Assembly (NCBI GenBank): GCA_963070105.1
Contig: OY718804.1
Location: 9,221,317-9,285,316, forward strand
Reading direction: 5' to 3'
DNA: 64,000 nucleotides
Source of the DNA: Litomosoides sigmodontis
Taxonomy: Eukaryota > Nematoda > Chromadorea > Rhabditida > Onchocercidae
The notes below the pieces were generated by a model. The model was not told where the DNA came from and did not search any database. It saw nothing but the letters and a program-made list of their open reading frames with translations. Positions within the stretch are counted from its first letter, which is position 1; every line of letters starts with the position of its first letter. Of the stretch, positions 37,664 through 50,895 are shown piece after piece. Made by a program: the position numbers and the translations under genes.

Positions 37664-38562
37664 TCAAGATGATGAAGAGGTAGATTTATTCTCATTAGTG
37701 TCATCATCCAGACATTGCGCTTTCTCCAGCAATTCGGCATTCATGTTTTTGAGCTCTTCTAGTTGGATTTTCCTACTGCTTACCAAATTTTCTAGCTAAA
37801 AAAGAAATATCCATTACATTGAAGATTCATTTGCCATATTAACGGAGATCACACAACTAATGTAATTAAGGAATTTGTTCAAAAGCTTTGCAACCTTTAC
37901 ACACTTCAAGTTTACTAAATAAAGATATTCAATTAAAATACAGCTAAAATAAATTAGGAAGCTATCACAAAATTACCAAAAGTTACTACTCTCATAGAAC
38001 TATTTTAAGCATCAAGAGACAAATTCCAATTATCTTATAAAACTTCATTCTTTCTCACATGGGCGTTGCTTTCTCGTAGCTTGTCCAATTCACTAGCAAA
38101 TTTTTCAGCCATAAAACGCCAAAATTCTATATCGGCATTTTCTGAGTCGTAAGCTGCAAGTGAACAGGGTATTGAAAATTCCGTCTCAACTGATTTATGA
38201 GTCACATCTCGGATTTCTTCCTAAAATGCACTTATACATTAATCACAATTAATTAAAGAAACAACCCAATTATTATTTTCCATATCTAAGGGTAATCTAT
38301 TAAGCCTAACAGCACGTAGAACTGAAAAAAATAAAAAATAGGGAAACTAAAGTTGCAGAAGTGATGAAAAAAGTGATGCCAATAAACTTTTATCACTAAT
38401 AAACGTTTTAGTAAATATGGTCTGAATCTATGACAAGCGGCATCAGTAGTATCGATAACTAATTCCGTATGTATTTAGGTAATGAACCTTTTTTTTGATT
38501 CGTCCCAATTGTTTTTTCAATATTGCTGATGAAAGATTTTCATCTCCTAATTGCTCATCCAT
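37664..38562 (-). CDS. Geminin-family coiled-coil protein, copy 2 (upstream, compact)
   Basis: Three exons, phase-0 introns: 38562-38488, 38220-38059, 37795-37664; 122 residues. The coiled coil (about 58-108) begins EFWRFMAEKFASELDKLRES and continues NAHLENLVSSRKIQLEELKN, which lines up without gaps to human geminin [20 protein letters not shown] and its following heptads. The rest is a short N-terminus (MDEQLGDENLSSAILKKQL), a linker, and an acidic Ser/Thr tail (DDDTNENKSTSSSS). The classic N-terminal destruction box is not visible. A TTGTTTTAG acceptor ends seven bases before the ATG, a likely trans-splice site. It lies directly upstream of the other geminin-like gene on the same strand. 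Of the pair it is the better geminin match over the coiled coil, though it is much shorter than geminin. Confidence 0.68.
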
Positions 38563-39629
38563 AATTCACTAAAACAACCTGCAAGAAACCACAATTACCA
38601 AGAATGCTCAAAAAAATTTTTTTAATTTTTCCCCTTCAAATATAGTACTAAAATGCTGAAAAATAATTTTCGTGCGGTTAAATATAACAAACTTTCCCTC
38701 CCAATTAAAAATTAAAATTAAAATAATCTATTAATACTTAATCGTTAATTAATAATTTTTGCTTTCATCACTAATATATTTTCTACTTCATTTTTTGTTA
38801 TCTTTCCCGCGTTCTAACTATATATTCTCCAGAAGTTACCTCTTAGTTTGGACACAACTTTTCAGTCTATGTACAAACTAGCCCTAGTTTCCTCTTATCC
38901 TATTTGTTGCTACCATCAGCCCTCAACTCCAGAAGAATCTCGGACAATGATCCTATCCCACAAAGTAGAAAGAGTTAAAAACGCCTATCATTCCTCATGC
39001 AAATGGCCTATGATAGCTCTGTTATCGTTAAATGTTCAATTTGATCTGACTGGCTAATGGCAAATAAGTAGTGAAGCTGCACGATGTCGAACAGTTACCA
39101 ATACGAAATTTCTGAGCACATAAACAATTAGAGAAAAAAATGCGCGCATAATTTTTGAAAAAAAAAGCCTTTATAAGACATAAAAAGTAAAAAAAAAATT
39201 TAATAAATTACTGATATGCGTAGAAGCTATGAAAAATCAACAACTCGATCTTGACCTAGACCCGACCCAAAACATCAATAGTGGTGCCTGCACCCTACAG
39301 TTTCATAATTCCCGCTTGCTTCGAAAAATGCGGTAGGACCGACCTAACAGTGATCATTATTCAAATTTACACGTCCCAACCGAAGCATCACTTTATCACG
39401 CGCAAAACGCTGCGATAATACAGTTTGCTAGTCGATCCATTTGTGCGGCGGGTTTCTCCAAAAGATCGCAAATTTTTTATAATGTTAGAATGACCAGTGT
39501 ATCATCTTCCCCAACTTTTCTCTCTAGCCAATTGCAAATTTCCGTTCATGAAATACGAAATAAAATGTTATTAATTCGGCTTTTTACATTTTGCTTTAAA
39601 TTCACTTAGTGCACTTTATTTTCAGAGTA
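38563..39629. other. Divergent spacer, geminin-like gene and small secreted-protein gene
   Basis: About 1.07 kb, somewhat less AT-rich around 38870-39060 and 39230-39480 than the flanks. No coding frame or RNA gene could be supported. It would carry the promoters of both flanking genes. Confidence 0.45.
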
Positions 39630-40045
39630 ATGTCATCGCTCACTGGCATCCTCTGTTTGGTATGTTCTTGCAATGTAAACTAAAATTTTTAAATTCCTCA
39701 AAAGAACAGTGGGCCACTCAATATTCTTGCATAAAAAATCATTGTAATATAATTGCAGATAATAGTATCTGTCAACAGTCAAATGCTTCCATTTACAGTT
39801 AAATTACCCTTACAAAGATATCAAGTTTACCAAGGTACTGCGACTTCTGATTGGTTTTTTTAAATATTTTTCATAATAACTTCTGCCCTTCTGCAAATAT
39901 TCAACATACTACACTGTTTTAGTAATTTCAAAATGCAGGCGCATTGGGCAACCCCAATTTTAGAGGTGCTTTGAATATTCAACGAAACATTGCAAAAATC
40001 AGCTATCATTTTGGTTTTACACATAATTTTCAACATCACAAATAA
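39630..40045 (+). CDS. Small secreted protein (70 aa), unrecognised
   Basis: Three exons: 39630-39659, 39759-39834, 39939-40045, with good donors (GTATGT, GTACTG), TTGCAG/ATGCAG acceptors and consistent phases. An ATTTTCAG acceptor ends at 39625, four bases before the ATG, as for a trans-spliced nematode mRNA. The protein starts with a hydrophobic signal peptide (MSSLTGILCLIIVSVNSQ, cleavage after about residue 17). The mature part has about 53 residues, rich in Q, N, F and basic residues (LPLQRYQVYQGALGNPNF), and ends in a His-rich tail (FTHNFQHHK). There are no cysteines after the signal and no dibasic cleavage sites, so it is not an obvious neuropeptide precursor or cysteine-knot peptide. 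I do not recognise the family. It is too short for ordinary ORF calling because of its exon structure. Confidence 0.65.
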
Positions 40046-40096
40046 TCGAAATAGAACAAAATCATGATATATATATATATATATATACCATGATTT

Positions 40097-40130
<34 letters not shown>

Positions 40131-40460
40131 TAATATATATATATATATTACTTTTATATGTCTCATTTTTCCGAATATATCTCGTTTTTCTTCATGATTC
40201 GGTTCCGATTGGCTGAAACAACAGCAAGTATAAAAGATAAGTGAAATTCCATAAGTAAAGGTTAAAATGTGGAAAACGAAAGTTCACACATCCATATGTA
40301 ATGAACAGCTCAACACTATCATTTCAGATGGACAGCTCAAAGAGGTAGAACCAATGAAACAAGCAATCTCGAAGGACACTTTTAAACTGGCTCAAAATGA
40401 AAGTAACTTGTAATTATTTTGGGAAGCTACCTTTGTAATGCCTATTGAAATTTCCTATGC
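40046..40460. other. Convergent intergenic region with AT-rich inverted repeat
   Basis: Lies between the 3' ends of the small secreted-protein gene and BCS1L. It contains the inverted repeat and (TA)n blocks listed separately, and no gene. Confidence 0.6.
40056..40149. repeat. Inverted repeat with (TA)n blocks
   Basis: Arms ACAAAATCATG (40056-40066) and CATGATTTTGT (40089-40099) are perfect reverse complements around an alternating A/T loop, followed by further (TA)n blocks at about 40099-40127 and 40133-40149. The whole segment could extrude as a cruciform or hairpin. Confidence 0.85.
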
Positions 40461-43172
40461 TTATTTACAATGCGTGATCGTTGCGATATCATTAATAGAA
40501 GCCTGCGGATCTTTCTTGCGTAACAATAAGTATCCTTGCACTTGAGCTGGACTTATCCCTATATTCAATGCTACTGCTGCTTTCCGGAATTTTAAAGCCA
40601 TATCTTCGGTAACCCCGTCACCGTAGAAATGTTTGAACATCTGTAAAAATTGTGTTTTCTATCGTAAGTTACATTATTTTTTTGGCGACTACATAAAAAA
40701 TCTGGTGCTTTCTAAATAGACCCGCTATAATTTTTAGTGGTTTTACCTAAAAAGCAATGCATTAATCTTACACACACAATAAAATTCACTACATCATGAT
40801 TCACCTATAACTGATCTGATTTTACGAAATTCCTTGGGAAATTTTGAATGCATGACTTTTAGATGCTAAGTTCACGCGAGAACGCGAAATCAATTTCAAC
40901 AGTACTACATAAAGTTGATTATTAGATCCTTTCATAAGCAGTGGAAACACACCTCAGCAAACATAGCCTCAGTGCAGTAACCGAAATATTGTTTCACATC
41001 GATACGACCTGGACGTACTAGTGCTGGATCAAGACGATCAACATGATTAGTTGTCATAAAAAGTATTCGTTCATCTGCACTAGCAACACCATCAATTGCA
41101 TTCAACAGGCCCGAGAATGTTACCCTATAAATGGCAAATTCTAAAACCACAACTCAATTCCTAAGTTCATTTTTATTAACCTGTTCTTTAAGTAGCTTCC
41201 ACTACAGTTTTTAAAGCTGAACTTAATCTTATAAAGACGACCATGGTAAATTATGCATAAGGCATGTACTTCAATATTGAAAATTTACATTTTTTGTATG
41301 AATCAGAGCAATAATATATTTACTGAAGCGTTGATTTACCTTGTCAAACCTTCGTAGGTCTTCGATGACTGCACTGGATCGTCACGGGAACCAAAAGCGG
41401 CGTCAACATCTTCCAATACCACTATGCTCTGTACTCAAGACTCTATTGTCAATAAGTCAGTGGATGTATAGGCATGAAAATTACTACCTAGAAGCATGCT
41501 GATGCAGGGTAACAATGAGCAACAACTTACATAAGGTGGTGGAGTATTCAGAAGATGATTTAAGCGATCATCATCCAGCGTTCTTTCACTAAGTGATAAC
41601 ATGCACACACTATAACCAAAATAGCTAGCTAATGCGGCAATAAAACTGCTTTTGCCCGATCCAGGAGGTCCGTAAAATAAATAGCCACGACGGTATGGAA
41701 TTCCGCGTTCTGTGTACCTTTAGAACAAAAAAGTTTAATAAGGTAACATCATTGAACCAACAAAATGCTAGGGGAAAAAGTATTCCTAATGAAACTGTAC
41801 TCGTTTGGAAGTACCATTTGGAAGACGAACAGAATTCCTGGAAGTCATTTACGATTGAATTAGCAATACCCTCGTCTAACACAACCGAAGTTAAAGGTCG
41901 TTTCCGCATTGGCGTACCGAATCGCCTCCATTCCGGTCCCACAGCTCGATAGACAACTAGACCCGTTTCATCCTAAAAATGCAACAATACGCATAGACTC
42001 AAAAGACACAATTTTGCTAGGCTAAAGAATTCTGTGGTAATTTCCTTGAAGCAAAAAAAAATAGCCTGTTCCGAACTTGATAAAACACACATGAAATAAA
42101 TTCTAAATAAAAATAAAGCCGTAAAAATTTTTACATGTTGTAGAGCCTCTGATGTGGCCTTGTCGAGTAAATTTTTCAAAAAGCCTACGTCAATACCTGC
42201 AATAATAAAGCTATTAAACAAATAAGAATGAAAAATAAAATAGTGTAAGAAATATTAAAAAAATACCCAAAGTTGTCAATGTAACCGTTTCGAAAGGTGT
42301 GCGGTAGTTTCCTTTCTGTATAACCTGCTTTTCCCGTTGTCTTTCTACCTAAAACAATATAAACGAAAAAAAATTTTTCTTCGCTCAAATCGGAAGTTTT
42401 CGACAAATCGGTATTCATCTTTGACGACACCTGTATCCATCGGTAATTATAAGTGAAATAGTGCATTCCATGTCCTGGCAAGTACGTGAAATTCGTTACA
42501 GTCCGGCCACTTTCCGCTTGTCTAACTAAGGTATGCACCGAGACTTGTCGTGTTTGACGTGCACTATTCCGGTTGATGTAATCCAACAACCATGGATATG
42601 CACTAAACATAAATGAAAAATAAATTAGATAATCAAGAATAAATGCAAATACAAATATAAATGTACATCTCAAATCAATCAATTAACCAGAAGGACGTAT
42701 GCAAGAAGAAATCATTTGCAACATCAGTTGCAAAAATTCACTTTTTCTAAGCATAATAATACTGAAATCGATGAAATGTGCTTAAGTGCTTATTCAAATA
42801 AAATCGATTCTGATTAATACAACTAACTGATAGCAGAAATTACTCACGGATCCTCGTTACTGATCTGCAGCGATATCAGGAACCGCCTTCTAAACAATGT
42901 ATTTGACACCACCGCCAATTTCCGAGCGATCGACAAACACATTCCAAGGCCTGCAAGTCCTGCTCCGGCTCCGAAGTAGGGATTTGTTGATAGGTAACTG
43001 TATATCTAAATTTGAAAAAAAAAGATTAATTTTATAGTATTAAAAAAATCTCCGTTTGTCTATAATATTTCATCAAATAATCAACACCAATCAGCATGAG
43101 TAAACTTACCTTGCCAACTTGCCTCGGCTGAAGGGACTCAGCGAGCGGTTCGCCATCAAATGGTTCTTTCAT
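40461..43172 (-). CDS. BCS1L: Mitochondrial AAA chaperone BCS1L
   Basis: Ten exons: 43172-43110, 43005-42848, 42602-42431, 42348-42267, 42196-42135, 41972-41815, 41717-41531, 41428-41340, 41124-40953, 40640-40461; 440 residues (human 419). BCS1 sits in the mitochondrial inner membrane and translocates the folded Rieske iron-sulfur protein into complex III. Seen: an N-terminal membrane segment ([20 protein letters not shown], about 29-48), the BCS1-specific domain ([15 protein letters not shown]-like region, [10 protein letters not shown]), [18 protein letters not shown], Walker A GPPGSGKS (248-255), Walker B VVLEDVD, sensor [18 protein letters not shown], and the C-terminal [17 protein letters not shown]. 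All catalytic motifs are intact. A TTTAG acceptor directly precedes the start (one base before ATG). It is divergent from the CLIP-170 gene. Confidence 0.96.
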
Positions 43173-44233
43173 CCTAAATTTTCGAAACTGTCATCAACTC
43201 ATCACATTATCCATAGCTAAAAGAAGATTCGGCGACATATATCTCGAAGCAGTAACCCATGACCGATATCGTTCTAAGCTACAAGTGATGCGGCGGCAAT
43301 AAAATGAATATCATTTTGTAGTACGGCAGCTTGTTACAACTAACTAACATCAAATGCCTGAAAAAAGCAGATCCAAAAGTTCAGCAAATGATTATAAATT
43401 AGCCAAAATTGGAAGCTTAAAAATTTTTTCCAAACTTAAAACTTGCATTCGAATAATTTTTGTGTAAGAACTATTTAATAACAACGAAAAATTGCATCAA
43501 ACAGAGTGAAATATTGCATGAGACAGAGTAAAATAGTATAAATGAGGAATTTTACTCAAACGAGCAAATGAGGAGAAACCAGCAGAGACTTGCTGTTTTT
43601 TTAAGGCAAGAAGGAACAGCAAACGCAACCACTAACAACACTACAGCTTCAAACAACCGTATTTAACGCTGGGCTATGTGAAACTGCAGAAGTTTAAACG
43701 AATTCTTTCTTCAGTTGCTTTAATTAGCATCCCTTTTGAGGATGGCAGCCGACGGAGAAGTGAAAATAGAACGGTAATGAAAGTAGCAATTAATGAGAGA
43801 ATAACAGTATTATTTAATGGTAATTTTAAAGTTCGATAATCTTTGATATGATCACACGTGCACACGTTACCGCACATTCGCTGAAAAATAACTAACGGAA
43901 GTGTCATACTTTTTGTTACTTAAAACGTGTGTACTCCATACGTCACTTCGAAATGTAAGCATACTTCACGTTTGCATGTTAGCTGTTGTTGGTTTATTGG
44001 ATGTTCGTTTATTCTATTCTTTGCGGCTTACGTTATGTTTATTTACAACCAGGTCTGAAATAATGCATTTAATTTTCGCCTCAATTAGAAATCGTTTTTT
44101 AATGACACAAGAATCGTGAAGTTAATATTTTGCGACAAATTTCTTTTCTTTTATTCTTTCTAGCAACATAAGAAGTCTTTCGCGGGTGGTGAATGATATC
44201 ATCAACCACCAGAATCAATCGCGAACGGGGACG
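43173..44233. other. Divergent intergenic region, BCS1L and CLIP-170
   Basis: About 1.06 kb that must hold both promoters. A TTTCTAG acceptor near 44162 precedes the proposed CLIP-170 first exon by about 70 bases and may be its trans-splice site. Confidence 0.5.
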
Positions 44234-47200
44234 ATGACAGAATCAAAAACAACTGGACGATTGATTCGCTCTACTAGTCTGTTTTCTTTTTTCTACAATT
44301 CAGTAGTTCTTGGTGAAATTGTTGTCAGAATAAGGAATACAGTGCAGTGGTAGGAAATAATTCAAATGCGAATATATATTGAAGAGGGAAGGGATAAGTT
44401 ATTTCTTATCACGTAATAACTTACATTACATTGAGAGATTTATTAATAAAATAAAATTCATATGCTGGAATGAGCAACTAAATTTCACCTATCTCTTTAT
44501 CATAATTTAGATTTAAGATTAGCAGCAAGAATCTTACGCTCTGAAATTGATAACTGAGGAAAAAGATGAAACATTTGCGCAAGTGAATTGAAAATTTTAC
44601 TTTAAGAATGGTGGAGATTACGGTTAAGAGAGAAAAAAATTTTTTTCAGTCTGTTTCTGAAACTTTTGGTTTTCTTTTGAGGCAAAGAGTCGGTAATATC
44701 CGCGATTAGTCATGTCGGTGATTGGGAAATTGGTGATCGCTGTCAGATCGGTGGAAGGATGGGCAATATTGTTTATATCGGTCCGGCAAGATTTGCGCCG
44801 GGTGAATGGATAGGTATTGTTCTCGACCAACCACTTGGGAAAAATGATGGCTCTGTTGACGGACATCGCTATTTTTCTGTTAGCGCTGAAGTTTTCATTA
44901 AAAATCTTTTTAATTCTGGATGTATAGATCAATTAAAAAAGTTTATTAACCGTATTCACCAAGCAAAAACAGCGAACATTCACATTCATTGAACTGATGG
45001 ATTCCTTTAAATGGCATACTTACTTTTTTAGTGTGAGCCAAATCATGGATTGTTTTGCAAAGCGAGTAAATTGGAACGCGTGCAGTCACCAAGCCAGTCA
45101 ACTGAAACATCGCAGAGTAACCCATTTTGCAAAGAATACGGGTTTCCGTTTTATGCTCTTCGTTTTCTTTCCCTAAGTTGTAAATATTTAGTCATAGTGT
45201 CAATCAGTGGGTCCCTAATCCCAGTGAATGAATGTTTTGGCATCGGCAATCAATTTCAAGCCGAGATGGGAGGAAAAAAGAATAATTTGGGTAAGAGGAT
45301 AGGTGTTAATGTTGATTTATTTCTCGGTGTAGATTTTGTACTAGAAGTATGAAACGTATGCAAAATTTTTGATTAAATATGAAATTGGGATTATGGCAAG
45401 TTATATTATGTCGCATTCGTTTCAAACAGTGAAGAAAGAATTTGGTTTCTGTTAAAAATGCTCACGCTATTACTTAGATTGGAGATCGGTGATCGAGTAA
45501 TTGTGTCTGGAGGTAAATGTGGGAGATTGCGGTTTCTTGGAAAGACTGACTTCAAAGATGGCGTTTGGGCTGGCATTGAATTGGATCAACCAGTAGGAAA
45601 AAACGATGGGAGTGTTCAGGTTTTTTAGATTTGCCATACTTTTATTTTGAAATACGTATGTATATATGAAATGAAATTCTATTGCTTTTAAAAATTTTTT
45701 GAATTTTAGGGTAAGAGATATTTTACATGCAAAGCGCCGTATGGTTTATTTGCTACCGCATCAAAAGTTATTCGTGCGCCTGAACAAACTTCTGCTAAAT
45801 TTAAAGTATGTTTAGTGATTGCATACATATTTTTTTGTTTTTTCAAAATTTTATATATCTTTTTTTTTTCTTGCGTGTACATATATGAAATTCGTCTTTT
45901 TTTTATTCATTATTTGTTTTGATATTGATCTTGTTCTTGTTTTAATGATTTGTATCGTAGTCGCTTCGATAAAATTTTTGGAAAATTTTTACATTTAAAT
46001 GAGCTTGTCAGTACAGTTATAATACCTGTATTGATTTTACAGATTCGACATACAAAAACATCAGCATTACGGCAGCGTTCAGGTAGCCACGAATCACTGT
46101 CATCTATTGGCGCATCGTCGGTTGCATCATCACGAATTTCTAAGTACAATTTCTCTACACCTCGATCTGTCCAGGTTTGTTTACTGTTCTGGTTTTATTA
46201 ATTGTTTGCGCTGCATAGATATCGAAAACACAGATAACAGATGAAGACGTTACAAGTTTATTTGCGCTAAATTTTCGGAAAAATGAAATTTTCATACATG
46301 TGACTAATACTGTATTGGTTTTTTTACTGTGCTGTTTATTTCGTATTTGTAAGTTTAACGCATTGCAAAATTTGAAAGTCATTAAATAATTGCAGAGGCC
46401 ATTTATTATTTCGTCATCTAGAGGACAAGAAGATTTATTCAAAGCACTTCAGGTTAGCTGATGATACCACCGTTCGAGTAATCCAATTTTCTCCTACTTT
46501 CTAACGGTCATTAATATTAAAATACTAGGAATGGATGAAATTGAAATTCGTATCCATCGTTTTTTTACAAATTTATAGGAGTCATTAAAAGAAAAGGAAA
46601 CTCATTTGGAACAGATGATCAAGGAACGTGATCTGGAACGAAATGAGATGGCAACTTTGTCAAATCGTTGTGAATTGGCGGAAGCGAAAGTAACACAGCT
46701 GGAAAACGCTAAAGCTTTAGTAGATCAACAACTTGAAGCATTAAAAGTCATGATGGATGAAACTGAAGCTAAATTTAAAGTAGCAGATTGCACCATCAAC
46801 AGTCTTACCGTTCAGTTGAAGGAAAAGAAGGATGTAAGTGATTTGCGTCATTACTTTAATCTATCAAAGCAATGGATTTTTGCTACTTAACTCCATCATG
46901 ACTTTCACTCATCATTCATTTTTATTTGCCTTGGATTGAGCTTATGATACCTCACTTAAGGGTTCAAGAGTATAGAGGTATAACTTTCAAGGTGAACAGA
47001 TTATTTTTCGAATTATTAGTTTTAAGTCCCAAATGAAGCGTACTTGTCGAAATGTTTTACTAGAGGAATAATTGATGTAATTCAGAAATAAATGTATATC
47101 TTTCAGTATTTTATCGGAATTTTCCTTTATAAAACATTTAGAATTACAGGCTCTCGAAGACTTAACGTTTCGTTATGACGAGGAAACTATACTTAATGCT

Positions 47201-50200
47201 GAAATGGAGGAAAAAATTGCTGAGTTGGAAAAAAGAACTGTCATTAAAAAGGTTAGTTATTTTGCGTTACGTTGAAAACTTTGTTGATAAATTCGAAAAT
47301 ATTGTTTGAAACTTTAAATTTTGAAGAGCGAAGATGGAGATTCAACAAAAATATTGGTGGCCGAAATGGAAAAATCGAAGTTGCAGTTGGAGGAATTGAG
47401 AGAGCAATGTTCTAGTATGTTGCGCCACCGTTTTTATTATATCTGCTCAGAGTGTCATCTTTTGCCTTATAACGTTAAAGCACATATTTCTTATTAAGAA
47501 TATTTTACAAGTTTTATTGCATCTTCAGCATTGGAACAAGAAAGACTTTCGTTATGTACTGGAGTGAAAAATATACTATTTACTCACAAGCAGCATTTTA
47601 CAGAGGTACGTTATTCTCGAATTTAATATCAAAACTTGAAATTGGTGTTATTACATTTGTTGCTTTGCAAATCGTTTTTCTGTTTTCCATTATGCGGAAC
47701 ATAGCCTAATGAACATTTTTTAGTTGCTACAGCTTTTGTCTCCTAACGATACTATCGAAAGTATGGATCAAAGCGTAACAACGGTTACTGATGAAGACCA
47801 AGACTTATCGAAACAGTATGTGATATACTTATCAAAACTTTTCAGTGTTATTCCTTTTCGAATCAGTTCTTTACATATGTTTAGGTTGGAAACAAACATG
47901 AGAAAGTTGAATAGTTTGATGGATTTCAATAAAACAGTCAAAAAAGCAGTACAAAAAAGGCTTGAAAGGAACGAGCAGCATATAAAGACCCTGGAAGTTC
48001 AGGTATCTGAATTGTTAAGATGGAAAGATACTATTCGTAATATTTTCCTGGAACTAGATAAACTTTATGATGTAGCTATGAAATTCTTGTGTTCTTTATT
48101 CCACTTTAAACTAAGCATAGTTTGTTTAATTTTACCTTTGTTAAATGTAACTTTATTTGATTAAATTCTTATGTTGATTGAATTTTTTTAGTTTTTATGC
48201 TCATATTTAGCTTGAAAGTCTTAAAAAATCATTGGATGATGAGGCAGTTAATACTTCACTAAGGAATGAAGAACTAGCAGTACGTCAGACAACTCTGGAT
48301 CAGCTAAGAAATGAGGTCAAAGAGTAAGCTTTTTAGTCAATTTATTGCAGAAAGCAAATAATTTTGTGACGAAGGTAATTTCCAAAGTTTTTAGAGTTGA
48401 AAGAGAGAAAGCCAAGCTGAAAGAAACATATAATGAGTTAGAGATGTCGAATAACACTCTGTTGAAAAATTTTGATCACTTAAATGAAAAATACGCTGAA
48501 ATAACTGCAAAAGTAAGTAATGTTGGTTTAGCTAGTGCATATTTTTGATGGTATCATAAATATAATTTATTTGGCACTTATGGAGAAATGAATGCAAATT
48601 TTGTCTTTTCATTTCTCCTTCTCTGCTTCTAATTTCATATTAAAACGATTGATTCAGAATAGCTTTTAATTCATTTACCGTTCACATCACTGACTGACGG
48701 TTCATTTTTACACTTTTTATCGTAACACACTGTTTACTTTTTCTACAGATGGAAACTGAAAGGAATGAATGTAATACAGAAATTGCCAGACTAAATGGTG
48801 AACTGCGGAAAGCGCAAAACGATGCCGTCCAACCTCGGGAACAGTTAAAAAAGTGAACTACTTTAGCGTTTTTTTTATGTTTGCAAAATTTGGAAGAAAA
48901 CACATTTTTAAGTCCACAAAGTGATTTTTTGTGTTTTTAGGGTGGAAATTGAGAAAAAGAAGTTGATCGAATTACGAGAATCTCTGGAACAGAGTAATAG
49001 AGAACTTCTGGCAGATGTGAAATCATTAGAATCGCAGAAAATTGAATTAGAGGGAAAGGTTTTGCGAGTTTTGCATACCTTTGAGCACAATATTTTTTTG
49101 TTTTGTAATATTTTTCCCCGGGTGCTTTAATATTTCATGTGTTGTTAACGAATGTTTTAACGTTTTTATTTTTTAAGTTGAGGCAGAAGGAATCAGAGAA
49201 AGAAATGCTCAGTTCTTCCTTAGCAAAGAAGGAAGTAGAACTTGCTTCAACAAAATCCAAAATCGATGACCTCAGTGGTCAAGTTGATAGGTTAGTAAAA
49301 GTTGTTTTTTTTGGGAAAGTGCGAAATATAATACTATGAAGTGCTTTATTAGTTGCAGTATTTTGGCAAATTGTATAAACAGTTAATAGGAATAATTCAT
49401 GTTGTAAGTGCGATTTATTTTCAGACTTCGTGCCAGTCTTTGTGAAGCAAGTTCTAGTGACGAAAATCTGAAAAAGGAGCTGGAATCACTTCGTGAAGAA
49501 AACAAGAAAGAAGCTAAAGTGCATGTTGCTCTGGTAATGCTTTTTGGAAAGTTTCTTCGACTGTAATGGAAATTTTATTATTTGTCTGTTATGTTATGAT
49601 TTAATTTTAATTGTTATAAACAGAAAATATAGAAAGGGCGAGAAACGTCGTAGGGTTCATTGTTATAGGCGACACAGCTGCAGACAGTCAATGAATCTCT
49701 CGAAAAAGATTTATTGGTAACTAGAAATGGCTTGCAAAGTTTGGAAAACATACACAACGCTTTGAAAAATACATTGGGAAAGTAAGGACAATGTTTTCTC
49801 ATCTTTATTTCAGTATGTTGTGGGTCGTTGTATTTAAGACAACACTTCTTAATTCTCTTGTGTAATTTTTAGAAGTAAAAATGATTTTTTCTGGAAAGGA
49901 TCGACATGATTATATTTTGCGAAAATTTTCTTTATTTCCAGAACTCAGTCCGAACTTGAGGAATTAAGGGAGAAGTTTTCATCTTCACAACGGGAATTGA
50001 TAGCTGAACAAGAAAAAGTAAGAACTTCATAGCAGAACGAACAAGTGTTCTAAAGATAGTATTTTGAATAGTAATCCAAAAAAAATATACTCTTAGAGCA
50101 CTTCTACAATTCTTTATTATTTATTGTTGGTTGAACGATTCATATGAAGAAGTATATATAAGCATTTTCTGAACGATTTTTTCGCACACTCTAATTATTA

Positions 50201-50857
50201 CAACAAAGTTTTGAAATTAAGCTCTTCGATTTTCATCAGGTTGCGAAGTTACAGCAGGAGATAGTTGCTGTGGAACAGTTAAGAAGGGTGCAAAAGGAGG
50301 AAGCTGTAATTCATGCTAAAGCTCAGTGCAAGTGAAGTTTTATGTGCTTCTTTCGGGTTCAATGTTTTGATTGACTCCAAAAACATTTTTTATTTTTACC
50401 CTTTTTAATCTGCTTAGGATGATTGTTTATGACAAACACAGTGAACCTTTGAAAGAGATTTGTGGCATTATTCGAATAAGCAAAGATAATGATGCTTAAT
50501 GTGTCAACAGTACAAATTTCAAATTAGACATATAGTGAATATGTGCACGTCAATACATTATGCCCTACTAAGTGCCAAGTATCTGTTCAACAATTATCGA
50601 AGTTATTTCGTTGTAGTTTCGATATTTTGGATATTGCCCCGAATAGTGCTCCTGCGTTTATTAGTTTGGCGCTTTGGTTCGGTTAAAAAGGATTCTGACT
50701 GGGTTTCTCACAGGTCTATTTGTTTTGCAGGTTGCAATCAGAGAATGATTCCTTGCAACAAAAAATACGTGATTTAGAAACTGAAAAGGAAATAACTTTG
50801 AAAGAAAAGGCGGAATTGCAGAGAGAGGCAATTTTTTATTTTGAAAATAAAGTGGTT

Positions 50858-50895
<38 letters not shown>

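Noticed and set aside
38848..39057. 69-codon plus-strand frame in slightly richer GC sequence
   Set aside because: No similarity recognised, no signal or domain, and no supporting splice structure.
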